DNA from: Lampris incognitus
Taxonomy: Eukaryota; Chordata; Actinopteri; Lampriformes; Lampridae
Direction of reading: 5' to 3'
Length of the DNA: 64,000 nt
Assembly: GCF_029633865.1 (NCBI RefSeq)
Contig: NC_079211.1
Coordinates: forward strand, 64,984,962-65,048,961
The notes beneath the pieces are model-generated. The model did no database searches and had not been told where the DNA came from. It saw only the letters and a list, made by a program, of their open reading frames with translations. Below are positions 1 to 12,560 of the stretch, piece by piece. A program made the position numbers and the translations under genes. Position 1 is the stretch's first letter, and every line of letters starts with the position of its first letter.

Positions 1-505
1 GGGAAGAGAGACAGCCTTGTAGCCTCTCTTGAACGATGTGTAGCAGTGATCCAAAGTTCTGTCCCCTCTGGTAGCACACGTAATGTGCTGCTGAAAGTTC
101 GGCATGACTTTTTTTAGTTTCGCTTTATTGAAGTCCCCCGCCACCACCATAGCCGCGTCGGGGTACTTTGTTTGATGTCGGCATAGCGCATCATGTAGGT
201 CCGATAGTGCTACATCGGTATTTGCCTGTGGTGGAATATATAGAGATGTGGTGATGACTGAGCTGAACTCCCGGGGAAGGTAGAATGGACGGCATGAGAT
301 CGTCAGATGCTACAGGTTCGGCGAGCAAGAACAAGAAAGAATCTTAATGTCCTTTGGGTTGCACCAGTTGCTGCTGATCATGAACCAGACTCCTCCACTC
401 TTGGATTTACCGGACTCTTCCGTTCTGTCCGCCCGAAAAACGGAGAAGGACTCGGTCGGACATATGACTGTCTGGCACCAGCGGGTTTAGCCATGTCTCA
501 GTCAG
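1..505 (-). pseudogene. LINE endonuclease domain, downstream piece of a split ORF
   Basis: Read on the minus strand, this encodes the C-terminal half of the apurinic-type endonuclease of a fish non-LTR retrotransposon (Rex/L2/CR1-like group). Visible motifs in order are a TWLNPLVPDS segment, CRPFYLPREFS, VVAGDFN (catalytic Asp and Asn) and LDHCYT (catalytic DH region). The domain nicks the target DNA for target-primed reverse transcription. The frame is lost just after the first segment and recovered later, so the copy is dead. It runs off the left edge, where the reverse transcriptase would follow. The upstream piece continues at 8721 because Gypsy-A is inserted between them. The exact LINE family is uncertain. 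Confidence 0.8.
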
Positions 506-1349
506 TGTAGCACACTTGATAAGAATGACACTTACAAGGGCTGGTGTTTTTGTTGTTTTACTCCATCTGTCAAATAGACATTACAGAGGACACGTTTTCA
601 GAGCATGGCTCACTATACGAACGGCAACACTCATCTCCAATTTATACACAATAAGAGCACCAAATATATTCTTCCATAAATTCACATTAGTCTAGCCTAC
701 CGCTAGCAAAGCTAAACAGTATATAACGTTACGGAACATGGGGGGATCAAAATAGCAACACACATAGGCCTACCTTCATATTTACACAGTGTGGAGACAC
801 TAAACATAGTAAAGGGAGACTAATCACACATACAGACAATGTCAAAGCCAAGCTACAGAACAATGGGTTCAGACCGCGGGAGCTATGGCTATGCTAACGT
901 TAGCAACTCGCTAGCAATCTAGCTAACGTTAGCCAGTGATATGACGTTATCAAAATAAATATGAAAGTCCCTTCGTGGGTATTTCTAATAGGCATCCATA
1001 TCCCACCTACGCATCATATTTAATCACCATCCTAATTCCATATGTCTAACTAGTCTGCTTACCTGTCAAATAGACATTACAGAGGACACGTTTTCAGAGC
1101 ATGGCTCACTATACGAACGGCAACACTCATCTGACGACTCTACCCGAATGTCCCAGAGTGCACCGCGAGAGCAAGCACTACGTCACACAGGCTAGAAGCA
1201 ATTAACCTGCAGTGCCCTCCTGTGGCGAGAACCGGCTATCACAACAACACAGCAGACAATTCCCTCTTTACTAGTAGTGAGTGGTCAATGAAGGTAAGTA
1301 TATAAAATAAAAAATAGATGGGGGGCTACTAAATCCCAAGTACGCCACA
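506..1349 (-). repeat. Gypsy-A 3' LTR
   Basis: This 844-bp long terminal repeat starts TGTAGCACAC in plus orientation and matches 7877-8720 almost base for base. It holds a 70-bp internal direct repeat (567-636 and 1063-1132) that is also present in the other LTR. Runs of GCTAGC/AACGTTAGC-type motifs lie in the middle. In element orientation it supplies the transcription end. Confidence 0.95.
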
Positions 1350-1364
1350 CACTCCCCTCAAAAA
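1350..1364 (-). other. Gypsy-A polypurine tract
   Basis: On the minus strand this reads TTTTTGAGGGGAGTG directly against the 3' LTR. A purine-rich tract here is the usual primer for plus-strand DNA synthesis. The following stretch 1365-1808 is AT-rich with poly-T runs and holds no ORF. It is the untranslated 3' part of the element. Confidence 0.8.
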
Positions 1365-1808
1365 GATAATGGCGTCCCAACATAACAAATCTACCAGTCC
1401 ACATTGCATAACCTTTCATTGAAAAGATAGGTTATTACTAAGCAGGAGTCAATCTGGATACTGTACTGTAATCAGTCATAACATATAACACACATCTCCT
1501 ATTAATGGTATATGTTTGCAGTAAATAATGTGCACTTGAATCCACTGCTTTGTCTGTCTTGAGGCCGGGGAGCTATAGTATCTGACTAAAAGCAAATAAC
1601 TTTGTAATAGTAATATCCCTGGTGGTAACAGGTGTGTTCTAAAACACCAATGCTACAGTGACTCTATGTCTGGTGATCACAGGACAACTAAAATCACATA
1701 GCTATAACAATTGTAACATGTCAAAAGTTTTTTGGTTTTTTTTTTTTGGTTTTTTATTTTTTTATTTTTTTTTAAATTTATTTATTTATACTGACTTGTC
1801 TGATTTGC

Positions 1809-3788
1809 TTATCTACCAGACACACTAGGCTGCCCTAGTCTGTGATAAGTAAACACTGGTGTAGGTTTTCTATTTCTCAAAGGATATGCTTTTTCTCTGG
1901 CAGGCTGCACAGCTTCCCCTGGAGGAGGCTGCAAGGCATCTTCTGGTGGAGGCTGCAAGGCATCTTCCGGGCTCTTGTCGTCATCGGGCTCATCCTCTTC
2001 TTCAGCTCCAGATGTCCCGCCATTCTCTGACACTGTCCCATTGTCCTCTATTGTTGCAGGCTGCTCCGCAAAATCCTCTTCATCTTGACCGTCTCTTTCC
2101 TCCGGATAGAACTCCAAGGCGTCTGGGCTCAGCTGACTCTGGATCCGCTCACTGGCTCTGACTGTTGGTCGTCCCACGATGCATCTCCAGTTATCCTCAT
2201 CATCTGATTCACTGTCCTGTTCCTGGTTCCACTGCATTTGTCTGTCTGTCTTCTTTCTCTCCCGTCTAGGTTTCACAGGTAAGTCCTCTTCTCTTGGTTC
2301 CACCGGCAGGAAGTCGCATGGCAGAAGAAGGTTCCTATGCATGATTCTGGTTCGTCCTTTTCCATTCTCCGGCTTCAGCTCATACACAGGGCTGTCAGCG
2401 TGCTTCCTCTGTGTTACTACATGCACCTGGTCCTCCCAGAATGGTCTTAATTTCCCCGGTCCTCCTTTCTCGTTCAGGTTGCGGATGAGAACTCTGCATC
2501 CGGGATACAGCTCTGTCCCGTGGGCCTTTTTGTCGTATAGTGTTTTGTTTCTGGCCCCCTCCTTCCGTGCTGTCTCTGATGCTAGGCGATAGGCGTCATT
2601 CATGCGGGCCTTCCACTTCTCTGCATATTCTTGATGGGATAGTGCCTGGTCCTTTGCTCTAAGGCCAAACATCAGGTCAATGGGAAGTCTTGGATTTCTG
2701 CCGAACAACAGATAGTAAGGTGCAAATCCGGTCGCTTCATTTCGGGTGCAGTTGTATGCATGTATCACCTTTGGGAGTGACGCTTTCCAATCCGTTTTCG
2801 CAACCGCTGGCAGGTTTCTCAGCATCGCCAGAACCGTTCTGTTGAAACGCTCGACCTGACCATTTCCTTGCGGGTGATACGGTGTTGTGTGAGAACCCCT
2901 GACCCCACTGTACTCCTGCAGCTTGGCGAAGAGCTTATTGTCAAACTCCTTCCCTTGGTCATGGTGCAGCGTCGCCGGGAAACCAAATCTCAGCACAAAG
3001 TCCCCGAATACCTTCTCTGCGGCGGTCTTGGCAGCTTTGTTTCTGCATGCATAGGCTTGAACAAAACGGGTAAAGTGGTCCATAACCACCAGTATATACT
3101 CGTACCCTCCCTTACACTTCTCTAAGTGTAAGAAGTCAATGGAGACCATCTCAAATGGGTGTGTGGTCACGATGTTGGTGAGAGGGGCTCTGGTTGGTTT
3201 GTTGGGGCGCTTGGTCTTCAGGCAGCTACACACCTGTGTGATGTAATGTTCCACATCTTTCTGCATGTGAGGCCAATAGAAACGGTCCCTCAACAGGTGC
3301 AACACCCTCTCCACGCCTAGATGGCCCAGGTCTCTGTGCAGTTCTTTATACACCAGCTCATGGAACTTTTTCGGCAGGACTAGCTGAGTTCGGGTAGCTG
3401 TTTTCCGGCGCAGGATGCCATCATCATCAAGGCACAGCCGATGCTTCTCTCTCATGAGTGTCGCAACACCCCTGCTCGCACACTGTGTTTTTCCCCGAGG
3501 CCACTGATTGGAGGTTATGTACTTCAGCACCTCACCAATGACAGCATCCTCCCTCTGGGCGTCTCTCACTGTCTGACTGGGTATCTCTGCCACAGGTGAT
3601 GTATGTTCCCTCTCAAACTCGGCTAGTGCTGTGGCTATGGTTACCGGACACATCCAAGGCTCAGCTCTCTCCAGCTGTACTGACAGCGCCTGGGTCACAC
3701 TGTTCATGACCTCGGGGTGTACTTCTTGTGAACAGGTCTGCATGTACTGCTCCATCGGCATGCGTGAGAGGCCATCTGCGTTCCCCAT
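1809..3788 (-). CDS. Gypsy-A integrase and C-terminal tail (frame-shifted part of pol)
   Basis: A 659-codon frame that continues pol after a frameshift near 3786. It holds the integrase. An HHCC zinc-binding module lies near residues 151-189 (HRDLGH ... CSC). The DDE core has D218 (SIDFLH), D277 (HHDQGKEF) and E313 (GQVERF), giving DD35E spacing. A chromatin-binding-like GPGKLRPFW segment follows. The acidic tail contains two EDALQPPP repeats and a basic YPLRNRKP end. Integrase joins the cDNA to host DNA. The first residues overlap the end of the RNase H region in another frame. The listed start is not a real initiation site, because the protein should be translated as part of the upstream polyprotein. 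Confidence 0.88.
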   Translation of the reverse strand: MGNADGLSRMPMEQYMQTCSQEVHPEVMNSVTQALSVQLERAEPWMCPVTIATALAEFEREHTSPVAEIPSQTVRDAQREDAVIGEVLKYITSNQWPRGKTQCASRGVATLMREKHRLCLDDDGILRRKTATRTQLVLPKKFHELVYKELHRDLGHLGVERVLHLLRDRFYWPHMQKDVEHYITQVCSCLKTKRPNKPTRAPLTNIVTTHPFEMVSIDFLHLEKCKGGYEYILVVMDHFTRFVQAYACRNKAAKTAAEKVFGDFVLRFGFPATLHHDQGKEFDNKLFAKLQEYSGVRGSHTTPYHPQGNGQVERFNRTVLAMLRNLPAVAKTDWKASLPKVIHAYNCTRNEATGFAPYYLLFGRNPRLPIDLMFGLRAKDQALSHQEYAEKWKARMNDAYRLASETARKEGARNKTLYDKKAHGTELYPGCRVLIRNLNEKGGPGKLRPFWEDQVHVVTQRKHADSPVYELKPENGKGRTRIMHRNLLLPCDFLPVEPREEDLPVKPRRERKKTDRQMQWNQEQDSESDDEDNWRCIVGRPTVRASERIQSQLSPDALEFYPEERDGQDEEDFAEQPATIEDNGTVSENGGTSGAEEEDEPDDDKSPEDALQPPPEDALQPPPGEAVQPAREKAYPLRNRKPTPVFTYHRLGQPSVSGR

Positions 3789-6700
3789 TGGCTCGTCCAG
3801 GCCGGTACTTGATAGAGAACTGGAAATCGGCTAACTCTGCTACCCACCTGTGGGTGGTCGCATTCAGTTTGGCTGTCGTGAGCACATAGGTGAGGGGATT
3901 ATTGTCTGTGTAGACAGTGAATGATGGAGCGTGGTAGAGGTAATCTCTAAATCTCTCACATATGGCCCATTTCATCGTGAGGAACTCCAACTTCCCTGAG
4001 TGGAGATGGTAGTTCTTCTCAGGATTTGTCAGTGTCCTAGACCCGTACGCGATGACTGCCAGCCCACCCTGTGACTGTCTTTGATACAATACTGCCCCGA
4101 GGCCCTCTCGTGACGCGTCGCAGTGAAGGATAAAGGGCTGTTCAAAGTCTGGGTAGCCCAACACTGGTGGCTGGATGAGGAATTCAATCAACTGACAGAG
4201 GACCTGTTGGTGTTCAGCTGTCCACTTAACTGGGTGAGAGGAGGGCAGATGGTCTCGGGAGCCCTTCCTCCCGTTGTCCTTTCTCTTTTGTTTGAGCTTC
4301 CCCGCTGCTGTCTTCTCTGGGGTGAGGAGGTCATAGAGAGGCCTTGCGATTCGGGAGAAGTTAGGTATGTAGGGCCGGTAATACGAGATGAATCCCAGCA
4401 TCTTCCTGAGCTCTCCGATGGTCGTAGGTTCTCTCTCCTTCAGTGCCTGGACCGGGGCCACATCAGCGGGGTCCATTGTGTATCCATCCTTGGTCACAAG
4501 CCTTCCCAGGAACCTTACTTGGTTTTTGAAGAGTTCACATTTTCTTGCCGTCAGCTTGATTCCATGGCTTCTGTAGCGGTGCAGTACTCTTCTCAGGTGC
4601 TGGAGGTGTTCGTCGAATGTGGTTGAGTGGACCAGGCTGTCATCTAAATACGGCTGACAAATGTCGTCCCTCAGCCCAATCAAACATTCCTCCATGGACC
4701 TCTGGAACTCTGCTGGTGCTGAGGACAGTCCGAAGGGAATTCTCACCCATTCATATAATCCCCACGGGGTGATGAATGCAGTCAGTGGGCGGCTGGACTC
4801 CTCAAGAAACCCCTGGTGATATGCCTTACCCTGATCCAAGACAGAAAACCAGGCACTCCCCTTCAGGCTGTCGAGCATATCCTGGATGCGTGGTATTGGA
4901 TGGCGGTCTGGGATGGACCTCTTGTTCAACTCACGGTAGTCACAGCAGAGGCGGAGGCTCCCATCCTTTTTCCGCACACACACGATTGGGCTTGAGTAGG
5001 GTGATTTTGACTTAGTTATCCAGCCTCTGTTCAGTAAATCCTCGAGATATTCCTTCACTTCTTTATGAAGAGGCTTTGGGACTGATGTGTATGTCCGCTT
5101 CACCGGTGTGGTGTCACTCAGGCGGATCTTGAGCTGGAGTGATGGAATAGTCCCCACATCATGGTCATCGCGTGCGAACACACTACTCTCCTCCCGCAGT
5201 AGCTCTCTCACCTGCAGTTGTTGTTCAGGTGTCAGGTGGTTCAGAGGGACAGGCGGGTCCCATAGATCTTCCTCCTGGTGTTCCGTCTTGACATCACCTG
5301 GCCCTTTCAGCTTTGTTGTGTCTCTAATCACAGGTCTTCGTTCTGCACCTGTTGTGGAGGTCCCTGGGATGACTGGGTTCACTGTACTAGTCCCATCCAC
5401 ATCCAACAGCTTCACGGCGGCAGGGTAGATGGCTCTAGTTCTTTGGGTCTGCCCCAGGGGAGTCCGTGGCGGCAGTGTGATGTCATGAGCTGTGACGTTA
5501 GTCACTGGGACAGCGATGCGTGACCAGGTTCCCTTCTGTAAACATACAATGTTTTCATTCACCTTCAGGCCCTCTGGCCACTTTGGGTTCACATTAGGCT
5601 CAAAGAGGACATTCTGGTCTGCTTGGAGGGGCCCTGCTCTAACACCACACTTAACAGTCTTTGTCTGGCCCGCCGGAATAGTCATGCTTTCTCGGCCCAC
5701 TTTAACCATCCCCTCACCTTCCATATCATCTCGGCTCTTTATCAGCTTCACGAGGACTTCAGCCTTCTTGTAGTCAACCGCGAACGCAATGCTTAGTGCC
5801 TTTGTGATTACACTTGATGGCTGTCCAGCTCCAGACTCTAACAGGTGTTCAATTACATTGTAACCGATGATCGGTTCTTCTGCGGTGCCCTGGTGTGTGG
5901 TTACTAGTATTGGCACAGTGAGTTCCATTGGTGGGGTCTGAGTGGTGCTATTCGGTGCTAACTGGACAGTCACTTCCACCCATCCAGAGAAAGGAATGGT
6001 TGTCTGGTTTGCTGCTTTACCAGTCAGGGTGCCAGGGCCAAGGATCTCTTCTGTGCTTCTCACCTTGGTGTGTGGGAGATGTTTTCTCCTCCATTCTTCA
6101 CTGATTAGGCAGACCTGCGACCCGGTATCCCACAATGCCTGTGTGGCTACACCATCAATGTAACAGTTTATCATGTATTTCTTTCCAATTAGGTTCAGCA
6201 GCTGTGACTGGCGTTTTGAGGAGATATGACTCACTGTGGGTGCTTGCTGTTCCCGCCCTGCCTCGTCTCGCTGCCGGGCAGACACTCTGGCTTCTAGTAG
6301 CTGAATACTGTCGTCGATGAGCTTGCTGGTGACAGTACAGCTAGATGTGTCTACCTGCTCCGATTTTTCAGGCTTCTGAGCTCTACACCCTCTTGAAAGA
6401 TGGCCACTCTGTCCGCAGTTGAAACAGTGGTTGCACTGGTCACCCCTTTCACTGTCTTGACAGGCTTTGCATCCGCGCTTCCTCACAGGCTGCTGCTGAC
6501 GAGAAGGTCTTTGGCCAGAGGAGTGGTTCATGGTTTTTCTCATCTGTTCCATTTCTCCTTTCAGCTGTTGGATTATCTCGTAGAACGCAGACTCCTTTTG
6601 GTTCCCTGCCTGTGTCTTAAGGGCTTTCACACTCGCAGATGTTGATGGCGACGACTCCTGACCCCCGACCACTGCAGCTTCCGCTCCTAGATGCTGATGT

Positions 6701-7788
6701 GCCTCAGCTCGCACTTCCCGCACTCTGGTTTCCTTACTGTGGGAGCTCTTCTTGAATTTCCGCTGTCTCTCTGACTCGAAACTTGCGGCCTCTATCATCT
6801 TAACAATGAGAACATCATCAGTAGTTGCTTGATCATCGAGATAGCTCTTGAGCTGATATTTTACCTGGTCACTCACTAGCCCAGTTCCCACAGCTCTTAG
6901 GAACTTCTTCTGTATCAGTTCAGGGCTGTATTGTTCATCAGAGCCAGGCTCTCTCGCTGCTGCTAAGAGTCTCTCTTTACATGCTATGGCTCGGAACAGG
7001 AAGTTCTGTGGTGACTCCTGAATGTCCTGTGTGATGTTGATTAGTCGGTGATATAGGTCCACAGAGCTATCCTCTTTGAAATGGCCTTTCAGAATGGTCC
7101 TCAGCTGAGGGAGGGTGAGTTCGGTTTTGATCTCTAACAAGTCACGGAGAGTCAGCCCAGGGCTGATGGCTCGGATTACAGCCTCTATTATCTCCAACTC
7201 GCTGTGGCCTTTTCTCACCCCCATATCAATCTGATGCGTAAGATTTATATAAGACAACTTGTCTATCTGCCCCCGTTCTCCTATTTGGCCATTTATCTTA
7301 AAGTCTCTGCGTATGGTCACTTCAGGGGGTTGTATTACTGACGGGATTGGGTTTGAAGGTTGACTAGGTCTACTGGGTTCTTTAAGACTTAGTTTCTCAC
7401 TGAGGCGTGATATCTCTTCCTCAAGCGCTTTTGTGGATGCAGTAAAGCTGGACTGTAAGGCCTGATATTGTTCATGTAAGCTTGCCAATTCAGCAGCATC
7501 CTTGTTAGTACTGTCTGCACCTGCACCAGTATGTGACTCCGCCCCTCTCTGCTTCATTTCACTAGAGAGGTCCACTAGTCTGGACAGAAACTGACGTGCT
7601 ACCTCTTCATCCTCCTTCTCAATTGCTTCATCCACAGTCTCACTAATAAGTCTGATCAGCGCATGCCTCTTTGTCTGGTTTTCAGTGGGGACTTTAGCAA
7701 TAACACACACCTCTTTTAACTGGTCCAGCCCTAACTGCAGGAGGGTCTCACTCAGCCTGTCTTGCAGTTGCTCAAGCTCCAGTTCCAT
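3661..7788 (-). CDS. Gypsy-A Gag-protease-RT-RNase H polyprotein
   Basis: A 1375-codon frame starting 66 bp inside the primer site. The Gag part has a helical N-terminus and a zinc knuckle ([16 protein letters not shown]2CX4HX4C) near residue 452. A retropepsin follows with DTGSQVCL near residue 553. The reverse transcriptase carries the YLDD catalytic box near residue 1047, and RNase H has [11 protein letters not shown] near 1225 and TDNNPLTYV after it. Gag and Pol are fused in one frame with no stop between them. The last ~40 codons are out of frame: one extra G in a run of four G (minus strand, about 3784-3789) shifts the reading away from the integrase at 1809-3788. I take this as a mutation. 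A sequencing homopolymer error would look the same. Confidence 0.9.
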   Translation of the reverse strand: MELELEQLQDRLSETLLQLGLDQLKEVCVIAKVPTENQTKRHALIRLISETVDEAIEKEDEEVARQFLSRLVDLSSEMKQRGAESHTGAGADSTNKDAAELASLHEQYQALQSSFTASTKALEEEISRLSEKLSLKEPSRPSQPSNPIPSVIQPPEVTIRRDFKINGQIGERGQIDKLSYINLTHQIDMGVRKGHSELEIIEAVIRAISPGLTLRDLLEIKTELTLPQLRTILKGHFKEDSSVDLYHRLINITQDIQESPQNFLFRAIACKERLLAAAREPGSDEQYSPELIQKKFLRAVGTGLVSDQVKYQLKSYLDDQATTDDVLIVKMIEAASFESERQRKFKKSSHSKETRVREVRAEAHQHLGAEAAVVGGQESSPSTSASVKALKTQAGNQKESAFYEIIQQLKGEMEQMRKTMNHSSGQRPSRQQQPVRKRGCKACQDSERGDQCNHCFNCGQSGHLSRGCRAQKPEKSEQVDTSSCTVTSKLIDDSIQLLEARVSARQRDEAGREQQAPTVSHISSKRQSQLLNLIGKKYMINCYIDGVATQALWDTGSQVCLISEEWRRKHLPHTKVRSTEEILGPGTLTGKAANQTTIPFSGWVEVTVQLAPNSTTQTPPMELTVPILVTTHQGTAEEPIIGYNVIEHLLESGAGQPSSVITKALSIAFAVDYKKAEVLVKLIKSRDDMEGEGMVKVGRESMTIPAGQTKTVKCGVRAGPLQADQNVLFEPNVNPKWPEGLKVNENIVCLQKGTWSRIAVPVTNVTAHDITLPPRTPLGQTQRTRAIYPAAVKLLDVDGTSTVNPVIPGTSTTGAERRPVIRDTTKLKGPGDVKTEHQEEDLWDPPVPLNHLTPEQQLQVRELLREESSVFARDDHDVGTIPSLQLKIRLSDTTPVKRTYTSVPKPLHKEVKEYLEDLLNRGWITKSKSPYSSPIVCVRKKDGSLRLCCDYRELNKRSIPDRHPIPRIQDMLDSLKGSAWFSVLDQGKAYHQGFLEESSRPLTAFITPWGLYEWVRIPFGLSSAPAEFQRSMEECLIGLRDDICQPYLDDSLVHSTTFDEHLQHLRRVLHRYRSHGIKLTARKCELFKNQVRFLGRLVTKDGYTMDPADVAPVQALKEREPTTIGELRKMLGFISYYRPYIPNFSRIARPLYDLLTPEKTAAGKLKQKRKDNGRKGSRDHLPSSHPVKWTAEHQQVLCQLIEFLIQPPVLGYPDFEQPFILHCDASREGLGAVLYQRQSQGGLAVIAYGSRTLTNPEKNYHLHSGKLEFLTMKWAICERFRDYLYHAPSFTVYTDNNPLTYVLTTAKLNATTHRWVAELADFQFSIKYRPGRANGERRWPLTHADGAVHADLFTRSTPRGHEQCDPGAVSTAGES

Positions 7789-7853
7789 TGTTGGTCACGT
7801 GTTCTCACTCCGCTCCCCACTTCTTCTCCTGACAATGGTGGCAATGGCGCTGA

Positions 7854-7871
7854 TCCCGGGTTTCGGCACCA
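7854..7871 (-). other. Gypsy-A primer binding site, complementary to tRNA-Phe
   Basis: On the minus strand this reads TGGTGCCGAAACCCGGGA. It is complementary over 18 nt to the 3' end of vertebrate tRNA-Phe(GAA) including CCA (recalled from the conserved tRNA-Phe acceptor stem, not searched). It lies 5 nt inside the 5' LTR, the expected place for priming minus-strand synthesis. Confidence 0.88.
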
Positions 7872-7876
7872 ATATT

Positions 7877-8720
7877 TGTAGCACACTTGATAAGAATGAC
7901 ACTTACAAGGGCTGGTGTTTTTGTTGTTTTACTCCATCTGTCAAATAGACATTACAGAGGACACGTTTTCAGAGCATGGCTCACTATACGAACGGCAACA
8001 CTCATCTCCAATTTATACACAATAAGAGCACCAAATATATTCTTCCATAAATTCACATTAGTCTAGCCTACCGCTAGCAAAGCTAAACAGTATATAACGT
8101 TACGGAACATGGGGGGATCAAAATAGCAACACACATAGGCCTACCTTCATATTACACAGTGTGGAGACACTAAACATAGTAAAGGGAGACTAATCACACA
8201 TACAGACAATGTCAAAGCCAAGCTACAGAACAATGGGTTCAGACCGCGGGAGCTATGGCTATGCTAACGTTAGCAACTCGCTAGCAATCTAGCTAACGTT
8301 AGCCAGTGATATGACGTTATCAAAATAAATATGAAAGTCCCTTCGTGGGTATTTCTAATAGGCATCCATATCCCACCTACGCATCATATTTAATCACCAT
8401 CCTAATTCCATATGTCTAACTAGTCTGCTTACCTGTCAAATAGACATTACAGAGGACACGTTTTCAGAGCATGGCTCACTATACGAACAGCAACACTCAT
8501 CTGACGACTCTACCCGAATGTCCCAGAGTGCACCGCGAGAGCCAGCACTACGTCCCACAGGCTAGAAGCAATTAACCTGCAGTGCCCTCCTGTGGCGAGA
8601 ACCGGCTATCACAACAACACAGCAGACAATTCCCTCTTTACTAGTAGTGAGTGGTCAATGAAGGTAAGTATATAAAATAAAAAATAGATGGGGGGGCTAC
8701 TAAATCCCAAGTACCCCACA
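7877..8720 (-). repeat. Gypsy-A 5' LTR
   Basis: The partner of 506-1349, with the same ends and the same 844-bp length. Small differences include one base lost near 8152, one G gained near 8691 and a few substitutions near the outer end. In element orientation it would carry the promoter. It contains the same internal 70-bp duplication. Confidence 0.95.
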
Positions 8721-9024
8721 TCAGACAAAGGATGTTACAATCTCTCAAGTCCCGTTGGAATCTGATTCTCGCTCTTACGTCATCCAGTTTATTTTCCAGA
8801 GACTGGACGTTAGCAAGAAGGATGCTGGGCAGGGGTGGACGGTGGACTTGGTGTTGTAGTCTGATCCGGATTCCAGTTCGTTTTCCTCGATGTTTTCTTC
8901 TACTCCCCGGAGGCGAGTTACCATTGTTATTGTTACTACTGTTGTAGGGCTTCGTTCGTAGAATCACCGCCGGCCACGCTGAATGAATGGTGAAAGTTGA
9001 CGGAAGCCTAAAGTTTAAGTCCAA
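8721..9024 (-). pseudogene. LINE endonuclease ORF, upstream piece
   Basis: The N-terminal part of the same LINE endonuclease seen at 1-505, minus strand. It includes the conserved start segment (PPLPSILLANVQSLENKLDD), then RARIRFQRDLRDCNILCL, where Gypsy-A interrupts it. Removing Gypsy-A and one TCAG duplication rejoins the reading frame through LCLTETW, which matches the expected family sequence. A GC-rich, Arg-rich leader precedes the domain. The segment before about 9024 passes into a CA microsatellite, so the 5' end of the LINE is truncated or lost. Confidence 0.82.
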
Positions 9025-9045
9025 AAGTGAGCTGCGGTCATAGGA

Positions 9046-9046
<1 letters not shown>

Positions 9047-9093
<47 letters not shown>
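9047..9093. repeat. (CA)n-(TA)n compound microsatellite
   Basis: About 18 CA units followed by about 6 TA units. It marks the edge between the LINE remnant and the next element. Confidence 0.97.
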
Positions 9094-9128
9094 GAACTAC
9101 TACCCTGTTACTTGCTCTTAGTGTGACT

Positions 9129-10198
9129 GGCAGGGACGTGCGGTCAGGGGAGGCAGGTGAGGCTTTCATCGTGAAAAGAAAAAACAAATGATGATAAAAT
9201 AAATATTAATATTTGTCTACTGATCTGTGCTATAAATGTAATTTATGTACAATTCCAATAATTTAAATAATTTTTGTTATCAAAATCGCTGAATTTGCAT
9301 ATTTCCTGTTCAATTAGAGGGGAGATACGCGAGTTGAGGCAGCGAGGAGTGGAGCCTCACCTCGGATTGTGCAATCCCTCACAAACTGGGTTGAGCGCGT
9401 GCCTTTTGCTTTCTCACTGTTTGTCACCAATGTCATGTTTGTAGACACTTTTATTATATGTCCTCACTTTCCTTAAAATAGTTAATGTATTTCATGTATG
9501 TGTATAACATATTTAGTCTTGCTCATCTTACATAAAACCGCACTGAAAAAGCGTGAGATGAGGCAGCCAGTACCTCTGCCTCACTGAAGGGGGCGTATGC
9601 GTGAGCCCACGGGTTGATTGAGACGGAAAGACTTCTAAAACTAAAAGAAGATAAGGACTTTTACTACAAAGTCACGGAGATTTTTGTCCAGAAGGATAGG
9701 AGAATGGACTTCATTTTCAAGTAAAGGTAAGCCCATGCATACACTGCAGTACATCCTTTTATTTGTATTGAATGAGTATGTAATTAATTAAATACTAATA
9801 GTAGTAATAATAATAATACATTTTATTTATAAGCGCCTTTCTGGACACTCAAGGACACTGTACAAAGATAAACAAATACAAAACGCAACAACAGATAAAA
9901 GCTACACAATATAAAATATAGTAATAATAATTGTGGAATTACGATGGCAAATTAGGAAAACACGCACGGTGCAGAGCAAATGCGCTCTTTCCCTGAGCCG
10001 CTCCTCGTCCAAATATGTACCTTAATTATGTGTGTGTAAAGAATGCTGATGAGATATGAAACACAAGCAGTAGTCAATGTACAAGCTGCCAAATGAATGG
10101 TGAATTGAAGCTACTATATTGGGTTCATATATTTGTAAATCTGACTCTGAAAAAGTCCGTGCCTCACCAGCCACGAACCTCACCGCACGTCACTGGGC
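9129..10198. mobile_element. Non-autonomous DNA transposon with inverted ends
   Basis: The ends are imperfect inverted repeats: the left reads GGCAGGGACGTGCGGTCAGG, and the right, reverse-complemented, reads GCCCAGTGACGTGCGGTGAGG-like sequence. A 7-bp direct repeat TGTGACT flanks it (9122-9128 and 10199-10205). There is no transposase ORF inside. The middle (about 9805-9910) holds a separate dispersed fish repeat with the phrase TTTATTTATAAGCGCCTTTC. A 7-8 bp duplication suits a hAT-type element, but the family is not certain. Confidence 0.65.
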
Positions 10199-10464
10199 TG
10201 TGACTATTGCTGCTGGACTAATTTAATCCGTCACATGTAATGCTAAAATCATGGACCGGGCCCGTAACTGCGGCTGCAGCGCTGCCCGCGACAGCTGTGG
10301 GTGTGCAGCCGGTGGACACAACCAGGGGACCGCTAGCATCCACGAGAGACAACGCGACGAGACAAGGGCTAACATGCTTCAGGTGGAGCACGCGACCATA
10401 AAGCTTCCTACCCATCTTGCCCCGCCAGGACGGCCCGCTGTAATAACTGCAGGAAACGGGCATT

Positions 10465-10878
10465 TTGCAAGTGTGTAGGGGGCCAAAGACAGTAAGTGAA
10501 ATTACAGATGATGTGGAACAAGTAGAGAGCACTGTGCCTGAAGTGACTATATTAAATGTAGACACTGTAGCTCGCACTGGGAATAAAATAATGTGCACAG
10601 TACAGATGGCTGTTGAGGGGCAGACAACACAAAATGTGAAACTAATCCTGGACACGGGCTCTGCCGTTTCAATCCTTCCCAATGCAATGTTAATGCAACT
10701 TTTCCCAAACGCCCCACTGAGTACATCGACACTGAAACTTGTGAGTTACGGAGGCAATCCTATTCCTGTGAGTGGAACTCTACATGCCACTGTGTCATAC
10801 GCCAGTAAAAGTACGAGGAGTGAGATACATGTTACACACTCGGGCACAGCCATTCCAGCCAGAGACCTGTTTGCTTGA
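10465..10878 (+). pseudogene. Gypsy-B aspartic protease region
   Basis: A 137-codon open stretch with a retropepsin active-site motif (LILDTGSAVSILP) near residue 62, and the flap and downstream regions recognisable after it (SYGGNPIPVSG). It would cleave Gag-Pol. A degenerate zinc knuckle with CNNC spacing sits just upstream at about 10440-10478 in another frame, showing frameshift damage. The frame ends at a stop, and later pol coding is displaced by an insertion. Confidence 0.75.
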
Positions 10879-11175
10879 CTTGATATGATGGTAGTGAATG
10901 GTCGGGTTGCAAGTCCGACCTGCTCCCCAGTCACACGTCAACCATACGCTGTTTCATCCATTTCAAAACAGGGCAATGGGGAGACACTGAGCTATGCAAA
11001 AGGATTTGTTCACAAATTCAAAGTGCGCACAGATGTGACCCCAATTCAGCAAAGACTTTTCCACCTTTTGCAGTGAGAGGTGCAGTTACGCAGGAGCTTG
11101 AGAAGCTTCAAATGCAGGACATTTAGAGCCTATCGAGTCATCAGAGTGGGTTTCCCCTATTGTAGTTGTAACCCC

Positions 11176-12556
<1,381 letters not shown>

Positions 12557-12560
12557 CATA

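Larger units (their letters stand above)
506..8720 (-). mobile_element. Gypsy-A: complete Ty3/Gypsy LTR retrotransposon
   Basis: An 8.2-kb element on the minus strand with two 844-bp LTRs, a tRNA-Phe primer site next to the 5' LTR (right side), a polypurine tract next to the 3' LTR (left side), and gag, protease, reverse transcriptase, RNase H and integrase in Ty3/Gypsy order. The LTRs start TG and end CA. A 4-bp target duplication TCAG lies at 502-505 and 8721-8724. The two LTRs differ at only a handful of positions, so the insertion is fairly recent. Coding capacity is broken by one frameshift near 3786. It interrupts the endonuclease ORF of a LINE. Confidence 0.95.
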
